Under the pieces are notes generated by a model, which had not been told where the DNA came from, made no database searches, and saw nothing but the letters and a program-made list of their open reading frames with translations. 64,000 bases of DNA from Phycisphaeraceae bacterium (lineage in GTDB: Bacteria > Planctomycetota > Phycisphaerae > Phycisphaerales > UBA1924), in NCBI GenBank assembly GCA_020639235.1, contig JACKHC010000001.1, positions 186,001 to 250,000 of the forward strand, written 5' to 3'. Of the stretch, positions 55,513-64,000 are shown one piece after another. The translations under genes and the position numbers were made by a program. Within the stretch, counting starts at the first letter, position 1; each line of letters opens with the position of its first letter.

Positions 55513-57434
55513 GACGACGCCTCCTCGGACGGGTTCTCATCCGCGGGCGCCGTGGTCGGCTCGCGGAGCTGCAGGACATATCTCACTTCGTATTGCAGGA
55601 CATCGCCCTTGGCGTTGAAGGGCGCCGGCGCGGGCGGGAGCGGCGCGAGGGAGTCGATGCTCGCGTTGCCCGAGTTGCCGCCCGGCGGTCGCGGGTCCGG
55701 GGAGTCGGCCTTGCGATCGATGCGCGTCTCGGGCACATCCTCGATTCGCGGGATGCGCGTGATGGAATAGCGGGCGCCGACCTGGTCCTGATGCTCGCGG
55801 AGCCATTGCAGCACCGAGTCGTTCATATACGGCTTGCCCAGTTCGGTGGGGACCCAGAGCGTGAGCGTCATGCGCATCGCGCCGCGCTCGCCGGCGGTCT
55901 CGCCCTCGGGCTGGCTCCCGTCGCTGGAGGGACGCCCGGGGCGGTTGGGGTCGGCGTCGAGCGAGGTGCCGGGCGGGAGGTACTCGGAGACGGCCGAGCG
56001 GAGATCGACGGCGAATCCGTCGCGGAGCGCCTCGCTGTTGCGTGATGCGCCGAGGGTGTTGGCGTTGGCGACGATGGACGAGAGGTCTCGGATGATCTCG
56101 TCGTAGAGTTGCTTGCCGCCCATCAGGAGACTGGCGTTCTGCGCGTTGAACTTGGGCTTGAGTTCCGCGGAGATCTGATTCCATTCGCCCTTGAGCTGAG
56201 ACGCCTTGTTCTTGGCGCTGTTGATGCTGGCATCGGCGCCGATGTTGGGGATGTTGGCGCTGTCGAGGAACGGGCGGAGGAACGAGACGCCCCCCGCGGC
56301 GAGCCCGAGGGCGGCGGCGGTGAGGAAGAAGGGGGTCTTGCGCTTCCAGACGCCCTTGCGGATGACCGGGATGGGCATCAGGTTGGCGCGGACGGGCGAC
56401 AGGCCGAGCCCTTGCAGGGCCAGGCCATAGGCGGTGGCCATGTTGAGCGAGGCGGCCTCGAAGTCGCCCGCGGCGGGCCCGTCGACGGCGATGCGCTTGT
56501 AGCGCTCGAGCCGGAAGACCTCGATCTTCAGCTGCTGGGACATCAGCTTGCGGAGGCCCATCAGCTTGAAGGTGGACCCGAGCCCGATGAGGCGGGTGAT
56601 CTTGGCGTCTGGGTGGGTGTCCTGATAGTAGTTGATGGACCGCTGCACATCGCCAACGAGGTCCGATAAAATCGGCTTGAGGGCCTGGAAGACATGCCTC
56701 TTATAGTTTGAGGTCTCGGCCTCGCGCTTGAGCTTTTCTCCCTTCACATAGTTCAGCTTGAAAGCGTCGGCGAGGGCCTCGGTGAAGGCGTGCCCGCCCA
56801 GCGGGAAGGTTCGGATCCACATGCGGCCCGCGTCGGCGACGATGAGGTCGGTCGCCTGGGTGCCGATGTCCAGGATGACCGTGCCGGGGGTGTCCTCCGT
56901 GAAGGACAGGTCGTAGGCGATGGCGTTGTAGGCGGCGACGGGCCCGATCGTCACGACATCGGGGATGAGCCCGGCGTCGCCCAGCAGGTGGAGTTGCTCG
57001 TTCACCCGCTCCTTGGTGACGGCGAAGATGCCGACTTCGAGGTCCGGGGAGTCGGGGGCGGCGAAGGTCTGGTAGTCCCACTCGACCTCTTCGATGGGGA
57101 ACGGGATCTGCTGGACGGCCTCGAACTTCACGACATTGGGCACGCCCTTGGGCTCCACGGGGGGGAGCTGGGCGAAGCGGGCGAACGACATGTGGCCCGG
57201 GATCGAGACGGCGATTCGCGAGCCGCGGACGAGTTCGCGGTATTGGGCCATGAAGGCGCCCAGCGCGAGTCGGATCGCTTCGGCGGTGTCGATGTCGGGC
57301 GTCGTGAGGACGCGTTTGTGCGGCACGACCGCGAAATCGGCGACTCGCACGCCCTCGCCGTCGCGCTCGAGCTTGATTGCCTTGATAGCGGCGGCACCGA
57401 TTTCGATACCCCAGCAGACATTGGATGAGGCCAT
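55509..57434 (-). CDS. PilM-PilN-like fusion protein (type IV pilus / secretion platform)
   Basis: The 641-residue protein starts with a PilM-type actin-like ATPase. WGIEIGAAAIKAIKLERDGE is the phosphate-1 loop, TVILDIGTQATDLIVADAG is phosphate 2 and LIGLGSTFKLMGLRKLMSQ is the adenosine motif (about 1-370). PilM normally stops here. This protein continues with a membrane helix (FFLTAAALGLAAGGVSFL) and a PilN-like periplasmic part containing a coiled-coil region, ending in a Pro-rich stretch. It thus seems to fuse PilM and PilN. GAGGAGA precedes the ATG at 57434. Confidence 0.82.
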   Translation of the reverse strand: MASSNVCWGIEIGAAAIKAIKLERDGEGVRVADFAVVPHKRVLTTPDIDTAEAIRLALGAFMAQYRELVRGSRIAVSIPGHMSFARFAQLPPVEPKGVPNVVKFEAVQQIPFPIEEVEWDYQTFAAPDSPDLEVGIFAVTKERVNEQLHLLGDAGLIPDVVTIGPVAAYNAIAYDLSFTEDTPGTVILDIGTQATDLIVADAGRMWIRTFPLGGHAFTEALADAFKLNYVKGEKLKREAETSNYKRHVFQALKPILSDLVGDVQRSINYYQDTHPDAKITRLIGLGSTFKLMGLRKLMSQQLKIEVFRLERYKRIAVDGPAAGDFEAASLNMATAYGLALQGLGLSPVRANLMPIPVIRKGVWKRKTPFFLTAAALGLAAGGVSFLRPFLDSANIPNIGADASINSAKNKASQLKGEWNQISAELKPKFNAQNASLLMGGKQLYDEIIRDLSSIVANANTLGASRNSEALRDGFAVDLRSAVSEYLPPGTSLDADPNRPGRPSSDGSQPEGETAGERGAMRMTLTLWVPTELGKPYMNDSVLQWLREHQDQVGARYSITRIPRIEDVPETRIDRKADSPDPRPPGGNSGNASIDSLAPLPPAPAPFNAKGDVLQYEVRYVLQLREPTTAPADENPSEEASS

Positions 57435-57725
57435 TGGGTCTCCTCGTCGGACCGATGAGGCCGCGTACCACCACGCGGCGTCGGGCGGGTCATCGTAACG
57501 GATCAGGGCGGACGCACCGCGACTCCCCCCACCTTCGCGGGGTGAACGATCCGGGCACCCCGATACGGAGTCTGCCGCCGATGGGTTGCCTCGCGGCTTG
57601 AATCTGCGGGCGCGGTACACTCATCCTCCCGCGGCTCCACCCGGTGGGCGTCGAAGATCGGCGTCGGTGGAGCGGCGGGCGACGCGTCCCGGTCGTTGTC
57701 GCGGGAGCCAGAATCGGTGGTCAAC

Positions 57726-59096
57726 ATGTCATCAGAAGAGTCACACGCATCCTCAGGGGCCTCGCCCGAGCCGGCGATCACGAAGTCCATGGAGGCGGAG
57801 ATCGAGGCCGCCATGAAAGCGGCGACGGAAGTCACCGATCAGGCGCCCAAGAAGATTCGCGGGCCGCGCGTCGTGCAGGGCGGGCGCGAGCATCGGTCGG
57901 GCCTTGTCGTATCTGTCGGCGCGACGGACATCTTCCTCGAGTTCGGCCCCAAGGAACTGGGCGTGCTGCCCAAGATCCAGATCAAGGAAGGCACCGAGCC
58001 GCCGACCGTCGGATCGCGGATGGAAGTGGTCGTCGATCGCTTCGATGCGAACGAGCACGTGTACCTGTGCTCGCTCCCGGGCGCGGTGCAGAAGGCGGAG
58101 TGGGAGTTGCTCGAGCCGGGCCAGGTGGTCGAGGCGCGGGTGACCGGGACGAACAAGGGCGGGCTCGAACTCGAGGTCGCCAACCACCGCGCCTTCATGC
58201 CGGCCTCGCAGGTCGATATCCATCGCATCGAGGACCTCTCTGTCTTTGTCGGCGAGAAGATGGCGTGCAAAGTGATTCGCGTTGATCGGGGCGGGCGCGG
58301 GAACATCACGCTCTCGCGGCGCGATGTGATCGCCGAGCAGCGCGAGCAGATGAAGGACGAACTCAAAGAAAAACTCGCCGAGGGTCAGGAAGTCGACGGC
58401 GTGGTCAAGTCGATCATGCCGTTCGGCGCCTTCGTCGATATCGGCGGCGTCGATGCGCTGCTGCATGTCTCGGACATGAGCCACGACCGGGTAAACAAGC
58501 CCGAGAGCGTCGTGAAGGTCGGCGACAAGATCAAGACCAAGATTCTCAAGCTCGACTGGGAGCAGAATCGGCACAAGCTCGGTCTCAAGCAGATGCAGCC
58601 CGATCCGTGGGACACGGCGCTTTCCGAGATCAAGGAGGGCGATGTCGCCTCCGGGCGCGTGACGAAGCTCATGGAGTTCGGCGCGTTCGTGGAGATCGCC
58701 GAGGGCATCGAGGGGCTCGTGCACATCTCCGAGTTGTCGTGGCAGCGCGTCGCCAAGACGAGCGACGCGATTCAGCCCAACGCGGTGGTGCAGGTCAAGG
58801 TGCTCAAGATCGACCCTGATGCGCGGAAGATCTCGCTCTCGGTGAAGCAGACCAAGGAGCAGCCGGCACGCGAGGGCGGCGCGGGGGGACCGGGAGGCGG
58901 CGGGCGCGGCGGCAAGGGCCGCGGGCGCGATCGCGGCGAGAAGGACACACGCACACCCGAGGAGATTCTCAAGGAGACTCCCGCGCTGCGTCGTCTGCGC
59001 GAGAAGGCGCAGCAGAAGGCGCACAGCAAGTCCGACAAGGGCGGGCTCGGCTCGTCGGGCGGGCTCGGCATCGGGCTGGGCGATCTGTCGCTGTAA
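57726..59096 (+). CDS. rpsA: Ribosomal protein S1-like (four S1 domains)
   Basis: The 456-residue protein has four S1 RNA-binding domains. They begin near REHRSGLVVSVGATDIFLEF, GQVVEARVTGTNKGGLELEV, GQEVDGVVKSIMPFGAFVDI and GDVASGRVTKLMEFGAFVEI. A Gly/Arg-rich tail (GGAGGPGGGGRGGKGRGRD) and a short conserved C-terminus follow. E. coli S1 has six domains; four is common in other phyla. It promotes mRNA binding to the 30S subunit. The ATG at 57726 is preferred to the in-frame TTG at 57696. The gene is divergent from the pilus operon; the 291-bp gap shows no clear promoter to me. Confidence 0.88.
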   Translation: MSSEESHASSGASPEPAITKSMEAEIEAAMKAATEVTDQAPKKIRGPRVVQGGREHRSGLVVSVGATDIFLEFGPKELGVLPKIQIKEGTEPPTVGSRMEVVVDRFDANEHVYLCSLPGAVQKAEWELLEPGQVVEARVTGTNKGGLELEVANHRAFMPASQVDIHRIEDLSVFVGEKMACKVIRVDRGGRGNITLSRRDVIAEQREQMKDELKEKLAEGQEVDGVVKSIMPFGAFVDIGGVDALLHVSDMSHDRVNKPESVVKVGDKIKTKILKLDWEQNRHKLGLKQMQPDPWDTALSEIKEGDVASGRVTKLMEFGAFVEIAEGIEGLVHISELSWQRVAKTSDAIQPNAVVQVKVLKIDPDARKISLSVKQTKEQPAREGGAGGPGGGGRGGKGRGRDRGEKDTRTPEEILKETPALRRLREKAQQKAHSKSDKGGLGSSGGLGIGLGDLSL

Positions 59097-59125
59097 TCAA
59101 CAGAGAACAAATGAAATCGATCAGG

Positions 59126-59152
59126 CCGAGGGACGCGGGTCCCTCGGTTTTT
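59126..59152 (+). terminator. Rho-independent terminator after rpsA
   Basis: CCGAGGGAC (59126-59134) pairs with GTCCCTCGG (59139-59147) around GCGG, followed by five T. It lies 30 bp past the S1 stop codon. Confidence 0.9.
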
Positions 59153-59196
59153 CGTTGGTGCAGAGCGGCTGATCGCCAGTCAGTATCATTCCGGGC

Positions 59197-59805
59197 ATGA
59201 TGAAAGCAGCGCCCGGAGAGCGGTACACGATTCGGCGGAAGATTCTCACGCTCGTCGGCGCGTCGTTTCATGTGTACGACCCCGAAGGGAATGTCGTGGC
59301 GTTCTGCCGGCAGAAGGCGTTCAAGCTGCGCGAGGACATGCGCCTGTACACCGACGAGTCGATGTCGAGCGAACTGCTCACCATGAAGGCGCGGAGCGTG
59401 ATCGATTTCGGCGCGACCTATGACGTGACGCTCCCCGACGGGCAGGTGCTCGGCTCGCTCCGGAGGAAGGGGCTCAAGTCGATCCTGCGGGATCAGTGGC
59501 TCGTGTTCGCGCCGGGGGACGCGGGGACGAAGGGCGCGACGCCCATCGCGACGATCATCGAAGACTCGGGGTTCAAGGCGTTCTCGCGCCGGTTCGTGCC
59601 GTATGTCGGGCTGTTCATGCCGCAGAAGATGCACATGAAGTCGGCGGACGGTCGCGAGATCGCGACATTCCGCCAGCACTTCAACCTGTTCGTTTACCGC
59701 CTGGGCGTGACCATTCACCACGAGGACGAGCGGTTCGATGATCTGCTGGCGCTGGCCGCGGGTTGCCTGCTGGCGGCGATCGAGGGGCGTCAGGACAGCG
59801 CGTAA
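59197..59805 (+). CDS. LURP-one-related / scramblase-like protein
   Basis: The 202-residue protein resembles the LURP-one-related (Tubby-like/scramblase) family: RYTIRRKILTLVGASFHVYD, EGNVVAFCRQKAFKLREDMR, ARSVIDFGATYDVTLPDGQV and IHHEDERFDDLLALAAGCLL. Repeated beta strands lead to a C-terminal hydrophobic helix. Bacterial members have no settled function. It lies between the rpsA terminator and argS, with its own ATG at 59197 (MM start). Confidence 0.75.
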   Translation: MMKAAPGERYTIRRKILTLVGASFHVYDPEGNVVAFCRQKAFKLREDMRLYTDESMSSELLTMKARSVIDFGATYDVTLPDGQVLGSLRRKGLKSILRDQWLVFAPGDAGTKGATPIATIIEDSGFKAFSRRFVPYVGLFMPQKMHMKSADGREIATFRQHFNLFVYRLGVTIHHEDERFDDLLALAAGCLLAAIEGRQDSA

Positions 59806-59835
59806 TCGGCTCGGGCGCGTGCTACCATCGGCGGC

Positions 59836-61677
59836 ATGAGCGATCCTGTTGTCATTCTGAGCGAGCGACTTCTCGAGGCGATGCGCGCTGCGCTGGGCGA
59901 TGCGCTGCCGCCGGACGCCGATCCGCTTCTCGCGCCGTCGCGAAATCCGGAGTTCGGCGACTTCCAGGCGAACGCGGCGATGGGCCTGGCCAAGCGGTTG
60001 GGCGAGAAACCGCGGGATTTGGCGCAGCGGATCGTTGACAATCTGAGGATCCACGACATCGCCGAAGAGCCGACGATCGCGGGGCCTGGCTTTATCAATA
60101 TCCGGTTGAAGCCGAGCGCGCTGTCGGCGGCGCTGGGGGCGATGAGCGATGCATCGCTCGGAGTCGAGTCGATCGGCGGGGCGCGCACGGCGGTGGTGGA
60201 TGTGTGCGGCGTGAACCTCGCCAAGCAGATGCATGTCGGGCACCTGCGCGCGAGCGTCATCGGCGATGCGCTGGCGCGCATCTACGAGCGTCTCGGGTGG
60301 AAGGTGTTCCGCCAGAACCACTTCGGCGACTGGGGGCTGCCGATTGCGATGGTGACGGATGCGGTCAAGCGCGGGGCGGAGCGCGGCGAGATCAATCTAG
60401 ACAACATCACGCTCAACGATCTGGAACGGATGTACCGGAGGGCGCAGGCGGAATGCGCGGCGGACACGCGCGGGCTCGAAGCGGTGCGCAAGTACGGGCT
60501 CGGGCCCAAGGCGGAGGCGGAGCTGGAGGCACAAGTACAGGGCGCGCAGGAGCAGATGGAGCGGTCGAAGGCGGCGCTGATCGCGCTACAACGGGGCGAT
60601 CCCGAGTTCGTGAGCGTCTGGGAGAAACTGTGCGAGGTGACGCTCGGGGCGTGTTTCGACATCTGCCGGCGCTTGCACACCAGGATCACGGATGCGTCCA
60701 CGGCGGGTGAGTCCACTTACCGCGATGAACTGGCGGGTGTTGTTGAGGACCTGCTCGCGCGCGGCGTGGCTGAGGTGAGCGAGGGCGCGGTGGTGGTGCG
60801 CCTCGACGAGTTCGGCATCAAGGAGCCGTGCCTGATCCGCAAGCGCGACGGCGGGTTTCTGTACGCGACGACGGACATGGCGGCGGTGCGCCGGCGCGTG
60901 CAACAACTGGGCGGGGACCGGCTGATCTACGCGGTCGATGCGCGCCAGTCGCTCCACTTCAAGCAGGTGTTCGCGGCTGCAACCAAGGCCGGGTACGCGC
61001 GCACGAAATCGGGCGACAACGCGGAACTGCTCCACGCGGCGTTCGGGACGGTCCTCGGCGAGGACAACCGCCCCTTCAAGACGCGCTCGGGCGACAATGT
61101 GAAACTCAGTGATCTGCTGGATGAGGCCGTGAGCCGCGCCGAGGCCGCGGTGGCGGAGAAAAACCCGGATCTTTCGGCGGATGAGCGTCGGACGGTTGCG
61201 GAGGCGGTGGGGATCAGCGCGATCAAGTACGCGGACCTGTCCAGCGACCGAATCAAGGACTATGTGTTCAGTTTCGATCGGATGCTGGCGTTCGAGGGGA
61301 ATACCGGGCCGTACCTGCTCTATGCGCTGGTGCGTGTGAAATCAATTCTGCGCAAGGCGCAGGACGAACTGGGCATCTGCGTGAGCGAGGCGGTGGGGTT
61401 CAGCGTCAACGAGGCGCAGGAGAAAGCGCTTGCGCTGGAGCTGCTCAAGTACGCGGGGATGGTCAGGAGCGCCGGTGATGCGTGCGAGCCGCACCGGTTG
61501 TGCGGGTACCTGTATTCGCTCGCCACGGCGTTTAGTTCGTTCTTCGAGAACTGTCCGGTGCTGCGCGCCCCGGACGAGGCGACGCGCGACGGTCGGTTGC
61601 GCCTGGCGGCGCTGACGGGTCGGGTCTTGGAGGATGGGCTGACGACGCTCGGGCTGGTGCCGCTGGAGCGGATGTAG
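59836..61677 (+). CDS. argS: Arginyl-tRNA synthetase
   Basis: The 613-residue class I enzyme has the ArgRS N-terminal Add-1 domain (PEFGDFQANAAMGLAKRLGE). The HIGH-type motif HVGH is at 133-136 in VCGVNLAKQMHVGHLRASVI; most ArgRS have SPN before AK, here GVN. GDWGLPIAMVTD, FKTRSGDNVKLSDLLDEA and the DALR anticodon-binding domain (FEGNTGPYLLYALVRVKSIL onward) follow. It charges tRNA-Arg. A canonical KMSKS is not seen, as is usual for ArgRS. The gap to the upstream gene is 30 bp. Confidence 0.95.
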   Translation: MSDPVVILSERLLEAMRAALGDALPPDADPLLAPSRNPEFGDFQANAAMGLAKRLGEKPRDLAQRIVDNLRIHDIAEEPTIAGPGFINIRLKPSALSAALGAMSDASLGVESIGGARTAVVDVCGVNLAKQMHVGHLRASVIGDALARIYERLGWKVFRQNHFGDWGLPIAMVTDAVKRGAERGEINLDNITLNDLERMYRRAQAECAADTRGLEAVRKYGLGPKAEAELEAQVQGAQEQMERSKAALIALQRGDPEFVSVWEKLCEVTLGACFDICRRLHTRITDASTAGESTYRDELAGVVEDLLARGVAEVSEGAVVVRLDEFGIKEPCLIRKRDGGFLYATTDMAAVRRRVQQLGGDRLIYAVDARQSLHFKQVFAAATKAGYARTKSGDNAELLHAAFGTVLGEDNRPFKTRSGDNVKLSDLLDEAVSRAEAAVAEKNPDLSADERRTVAEAVGISAIKYADLSSDRIKDYVFSFDRMLAFEGNTGPYLLYALVRVKSILRKAQDELGICVSEAVGFSVNEAQEKALALELLKYAGMVRSAGDACEPHRLCGYLYSLATAFSSFFENCPVLRAPDEATRDGRLRLAALTGRVLEDGLTTLGLVPLERM

Positions 61678-61819
61678 TACCGGGATCCCCTTTCACGGTT
61701 GGGTCATCGCATGAAGCGGTCCGGAGTCGCCGGGTCCGTGCAATGGATGCACGCCCGCGCGACATCAGCGGGCGGGGGCATCGCCCCAGGAACGCGGCCC
61801 ACGACCCGGAGGAGCAAAA

Positions 61820-62668
61820 ATGAACAAGACCATGATGATCGTGTCCGGCGTGGTCGCCGGGCTTTCCTTGACCGCCGCCGCCAGCGCGACCTTCCACCTG
61901 ATGCAGATCGAGCAGGTGATCGGGAGCGTCAACGGCGACAACACCGCCCAGGCGATCCAACTGCGGATGCGCGCGGGCACCCAGAACTTCGTCGGGCAGT
62001 CGCGGCTTGTGGCGTTCGACGCCAGCGGCGCCAACCCGATCGTCGTGATGGACATCCCCTCCAATGTCGCCAACTCCGGCGCGGGCGTGCGCGTGCTCGT
62101 CTCGACCGCGAACTTCAATGCGCTCACCGCCCCGGCGTGCACGCCCGACTTCGTGATGACCACGCCCATCCCCGCGTCGTACTTCAACGGCGGCAAGCTC
62201 GTCTTCGAGAACGACACATCCACGCTGATCGCATGGAACCTCGCGTGGGGCGGCGCCAACTACACCGGCACGAACACGGGCGCGACATTCAACGACGCCG
62301 ACGGTAACTTCAATCCGCCCTTCGCCTCGGCGCTGCCGTCAAGCGGGTATGCGGCGATTCACTACACGGGGACCGCGACGGGCGTGAGCACGACCAATGC
62401 CGCGGACTATGAACTCACCGGCGACACCACGACATGGACGAACAACGGCGGCGCCTCCTTCACGCTGACGCCGCCCGGCTCGCCGTGCCCGGGCGATGTC
62501 GCCAACAACGACGGCATGGTCGATGTGGATGATCTCAACGCGATTCTCTCGGCGTTCGGCACGAGCGTCGGCGTCGGCGATCCGCGCGACACCGCCAACG
62601 GCGACGGCTTCGTGGATGTCGATGACCTCAATGTCATCCTCGCGAACTTCGGCAACACCTGCCCCTGA
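61820..62668 (+). CDS. Secreted protein with dockerin-like C-terminus
   Basis: The 282-residue protein has a signal peptide (MMIVSGVVAGLSLTAAASA). A beta-rich body of about 200 residues follows. Two calcium-loop repeats end it: NNDGMVDVDDLNAILSAFG and NGDGFVDVDDLNVILANFG, each with D-x-D-x-D-D-L, in a dockerin type I-like pair closed by CP. In planctomycetes such tails are common on secreted proteins. GGAGG precedes the ATG. The body has no family I recognise. Confidence 0.8.
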   Translation: MNKTMMIVSGVVAGLSLTAAASATFHLMQIEQVIGSVNGDNTAQAIQLRMRAGTQNFVGQSRLVAFDASGANPIVVMDIPSNVANSGAGVRVLVSTANFNALTAPACTPDFVMTTPIPASYFNGGKLVFENDTSTLIAWNLAWGGANYTGTNTGATFNDADGNFNPPFASALPSSGYAAIHYTGTATGVSTTNAADYELTGDTTTWTNNGGASFTLTPPGSPCPGDVANNDGMVDVDDLNAILSAFGTSVGVGDPRDTANGDGFVDVDDLNVILANFGNTCP

Positions 62669-62748
62669 GACGTCCGGGGTCGGCAATGCCTGTTGCGCCG
62701 GGCGGTCCCTCACCCGCACGGCGCGGCTTGTTTGGTGAGTCCTTCCGG

Positions 62749-62784
62749 CCCTCTCCCGGCTCCGTCTCGGGAGAGGGTCTTATT
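62749..62784 (+). terminator. Rho-independent terminator
   Basis: CCCTCTCCCG (62749-62758) pairs perfectly with CGGGAGAGGG (62768-62777), followed by TCTTATT. It ends the transcript of the dockerin-tailed protein gene. Confidence 0.8.
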
Positions 62785-62868
62785 TGTTTGCGGGACACGC
62801 GGGAACTCCCCGCGCTGATCGGCGAATAGGTTGACGCTGGTGTGCGCAACCTCAGGAGACCCGCCGAC

Positions 62869-63072
62869 ATGCCCCGAACAAGTTGCCTCGTCTCGTGCTG
62901 CCTCGCAGCGGCGAGTTGTCATGCCGCGCTGGGCGACTGGCCCACAGGGTTGGCCCCGGACATCGTCGCGACACTCTATGTTGATGATGATGCCCCGCCC
63001 GGGGGCGACGGGTTCGTCGATATGGACGATCTGAATCTTGTCCTCGGCGCATGGGCGAGCGAGTGCGAATGA
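62869..63072 (+). CDS. Mini secreted protein with a single dockerin-like repeat
   Basis: The 67-residue product has a signal-like start (MPRTSCLVSCCLAAASCHAA). After about 20 residues it ends in one calcium-loop repeat, GGDGFVDMDDLNLVLGAWAS then ECE. The ATG at 62869 has AGGAGA in front. It keeps only the first residues and the last repeat of the layout seen in the gene before it. It may be a deletion remnant of a longer secreted protein or a true small protein. Confidence 0.55.
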   Translation: MPRTSCLVSCCLAAASCHAALGDWPTGLAPDIVATLYVDDDAPPGGDGFVDMDDLNLVLGAWASECE

Positions 63073-63119
63073 TGCGCTGAGGCGAACGCGATCAGCCCGC
63101 GCTGCAGGTGCCTCCATTG

Positions 63120-63149
63120 AAAAAGCCGAGGGATGCAAGTCCCTCGGCT
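63120..63149 (-). terminator. Terminator after nusG
   Basis: AGCCGAGGGA (63124-63133) pairs with TCCCTCGGCT (63140-63149). On the minus strand the stem is followed by TTTTTC, placing a Rho-independent terminator 33 bp past the nusG stop codon. The stem could also act for the plus-strand mini gene. Confidence 0.85.
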
Positions 63150-63181
63150 CTGTTGCTTTCGATTGATTGAACGAGAGTCGC

Positions 63182-63835
63182 TTACGCGTCTTCGGTCTTG
63201 GCGATCTGCCACTCTTCCAGTTCGATCGGCGCCTGACGCCCGAAGATCGTGACCAGCACGCGGACGAGGCCCTTCTCGGGCAGAAGTTCGTCGACCGAGC
63301 CCTCGTAGCCCTCGAAGGGGCCGCCCTTGATGGTGACGGGCTCGCCCTTCTGGAAGACGAGCTTGATCTCGGGCATCTCCTCGGGCTTGCGCGAGTCCTG
63401 GAGCATCTTCTCGATCTCGTGGTCGGCCAGCGCGGTGGGGCGCCCGGTCGTGCCGACGAAGTCGCCGACGCCGGTGGTCTCCTTGATGAGGAAGAAGATG
63501 TCCTGCGGGATGCGCCCGTCGTCCTCGAGTTTCATCTCGACGAAGACATAGCCGGGGTAGAGCTTGGTCTCGGTGATCTTCTGCTTGCCGGCCTTGACGG
63601 TCTTGGTCTTCTCCGTCGGCACGAGGATGCGGTTGACGAGGTGCGTCATCCCCTCGATCTGGATCTTGCGCAGCAGCGTGTCGCGGACGTAGTACTCCTT
63701 GTTGGAGGCAACACGGAGCACGAACCAGTTCATGCCGGGCGTGGTGACAGGCTCGCCATCGGCGAGTGTGTCGGTGCGTTCGTTGAGGCGCCCGTCGAGG
63801 GTGGCCGTGGATTGTGCTGCTTGTTCTTCAGTCAT
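63182..63835 (-). CDS. nusG: Transcription termination/antitermination protein NusG
   Basis: The 217-residue protein has the NGN domain (MNWFVLRVASNKEYYVRDTL, then LYPGYVFVEMKL and the G-x-x-x-F-V-G-T-T-G-R-P turn) and a KOW domain (KGEPVTIKGGPFEGYEGSVD). An N-terminal extension of about 34 residues is polar. It binds RNA polymerase and aids Rho or the ribosome. The start at 63835 is preferred to the longer frame from 63949, which is Arg-rich. A secE-like end lies just upstream, as in most bacteria. Confidence 0.95.
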   Translation of the reverse strand: MTEEQAAQSTATLDGRLNERTDTLADGEPVTTPGMNWFVLRVASNKEYYVRDTLLRKIQIEGMTHLVNRILVPTEKTKTVKAGKQKITETKLYPGYVFVEMKLEDDGRIPQDIFFLIKETTGVGDFVGTTGRPTALADHEIEKMLQDSRKPEEMPEIKLVFQKGEPVTIKGGPFEGYEGSVDELLPEKGLVRVLVTIFGRQAPIELEEWQIAKTEDA

Positions 63836-63951
63836 CGCGCGGCCCTCCGGGCCCGGCCCGACGCGGAACTGCCCGCGTCGAAGCGTGGTGTGGAACGAAC
63901 AGGTCGACTCGGATCGTGGCGTGCGCGGCGCGACAGAGCGCCGGCGCAAAC

Positions 63952-64000
63952 TTAAGCGTCCAGCACGCCGATCGCCTTGAAGATGGCGTGGAATCCCATA
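63952..64000 (-). CDS. secE: C-terminal end of probable SecE (truncated by window edge)
   Basis: A minus-strand frame enters from the right edge and ends at TAA (63952-63954) with MGFHAIFKAIGVLDA. The short amphipathic end and the position right before nusG fit SecE, a subunit of the Sec translocon. Identity rests mainly on context. Confidence 0.5.
   Translation of the reverse strand, partial: MGFHAIFKAIGVLDA

Overview
The window looks like a chromosomal segment of a GC-rich planctomycete, most likely class Phycisphaerae (an inference). The reasons are: a 23S-5S rRNA unit with no 16S gene beside it; secreted proteins ending in dockerin-like D-x-N/D-x-D repeats; many membrane proteins carrying a C-x-x-C-x-Y-x-L-x-G-L ... 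C-P-E-C-G zinc ribbon; and fused PilM/PilN-type pilus genes. There are no phage genes, recognised insertion sequences, CRISPR arrays or tRNA genes. Most of the content is core or lineage-specific chromosomal genes.

Layout. 0-14 kb: the end of an unknown gene, a UPF0316 membrane protein, guanylate kinase, the HD phosphodiesterase/PhoH pair, a lipoprotein, dnaE (interrupted by five apparent frameshifts between about 8.43 and 9.02 kb), small membrane proteins, a class IV aminotransferase, a toxin-antitoxin-like pair with a palindromic promoter, and an ApgM-like phosphoglycerate mutase. 14-26.9 kb: agmatinase-like ureohydrolase, a LolA-like protein, a TPR metallopeptidase, a TrkH potassium channel, unknown membrane proteins, and the reverse transsulfuration pair cystathionine beta-synthase and gamma-lyase. 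26.9-35.4 kb: a family 39 glycosyltransferase, an ATP-grasp protein, an ABC-F ATPase and a tandem array of four zinc-ribbon membrane proteins. 35.4-43.5 kb (minus strand): a TPR lipoprotein, an M3 oligopeptidase, two tandem ClpP/crotonase-fold-like secreted proteins and the CCA-adding enzyme. 43.5-48.8 kb: small proteins, a family 7 aldehyde dehydrogenase, an EVE protein and a secreted protein. 48.8-52.2 kb: terminator, 5S, 23S and a near-consensus promoter, all on the minus strand. 52.3-57.4 kb: a three-gene pilus/secretion inner-membrane operon. 57.7-64 kb: ribosomal protein S1, a LURP-one protein, arginyl-tRNA synthetase, two dockerin-tailed secreted proteins, nusG and the end of secE.

Three features stand out at larger scale. 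The plus strand is C-rich up to about 14.05 kb and G-rich after it, whatever the gene orientation. A dispersed repeat built from CACAGAG units follows the stop codons of six genes between 12.5 and 25.7 kb and twice supplies the next gene's ribosome binding site. The zinc-ribbon array at 31.6-35.4 kb is modular: one member is a fusion of the two types next to it, and an 86-bp perfect repeat spans two gene junctions. This array is the best candidate here for an undescribed system.
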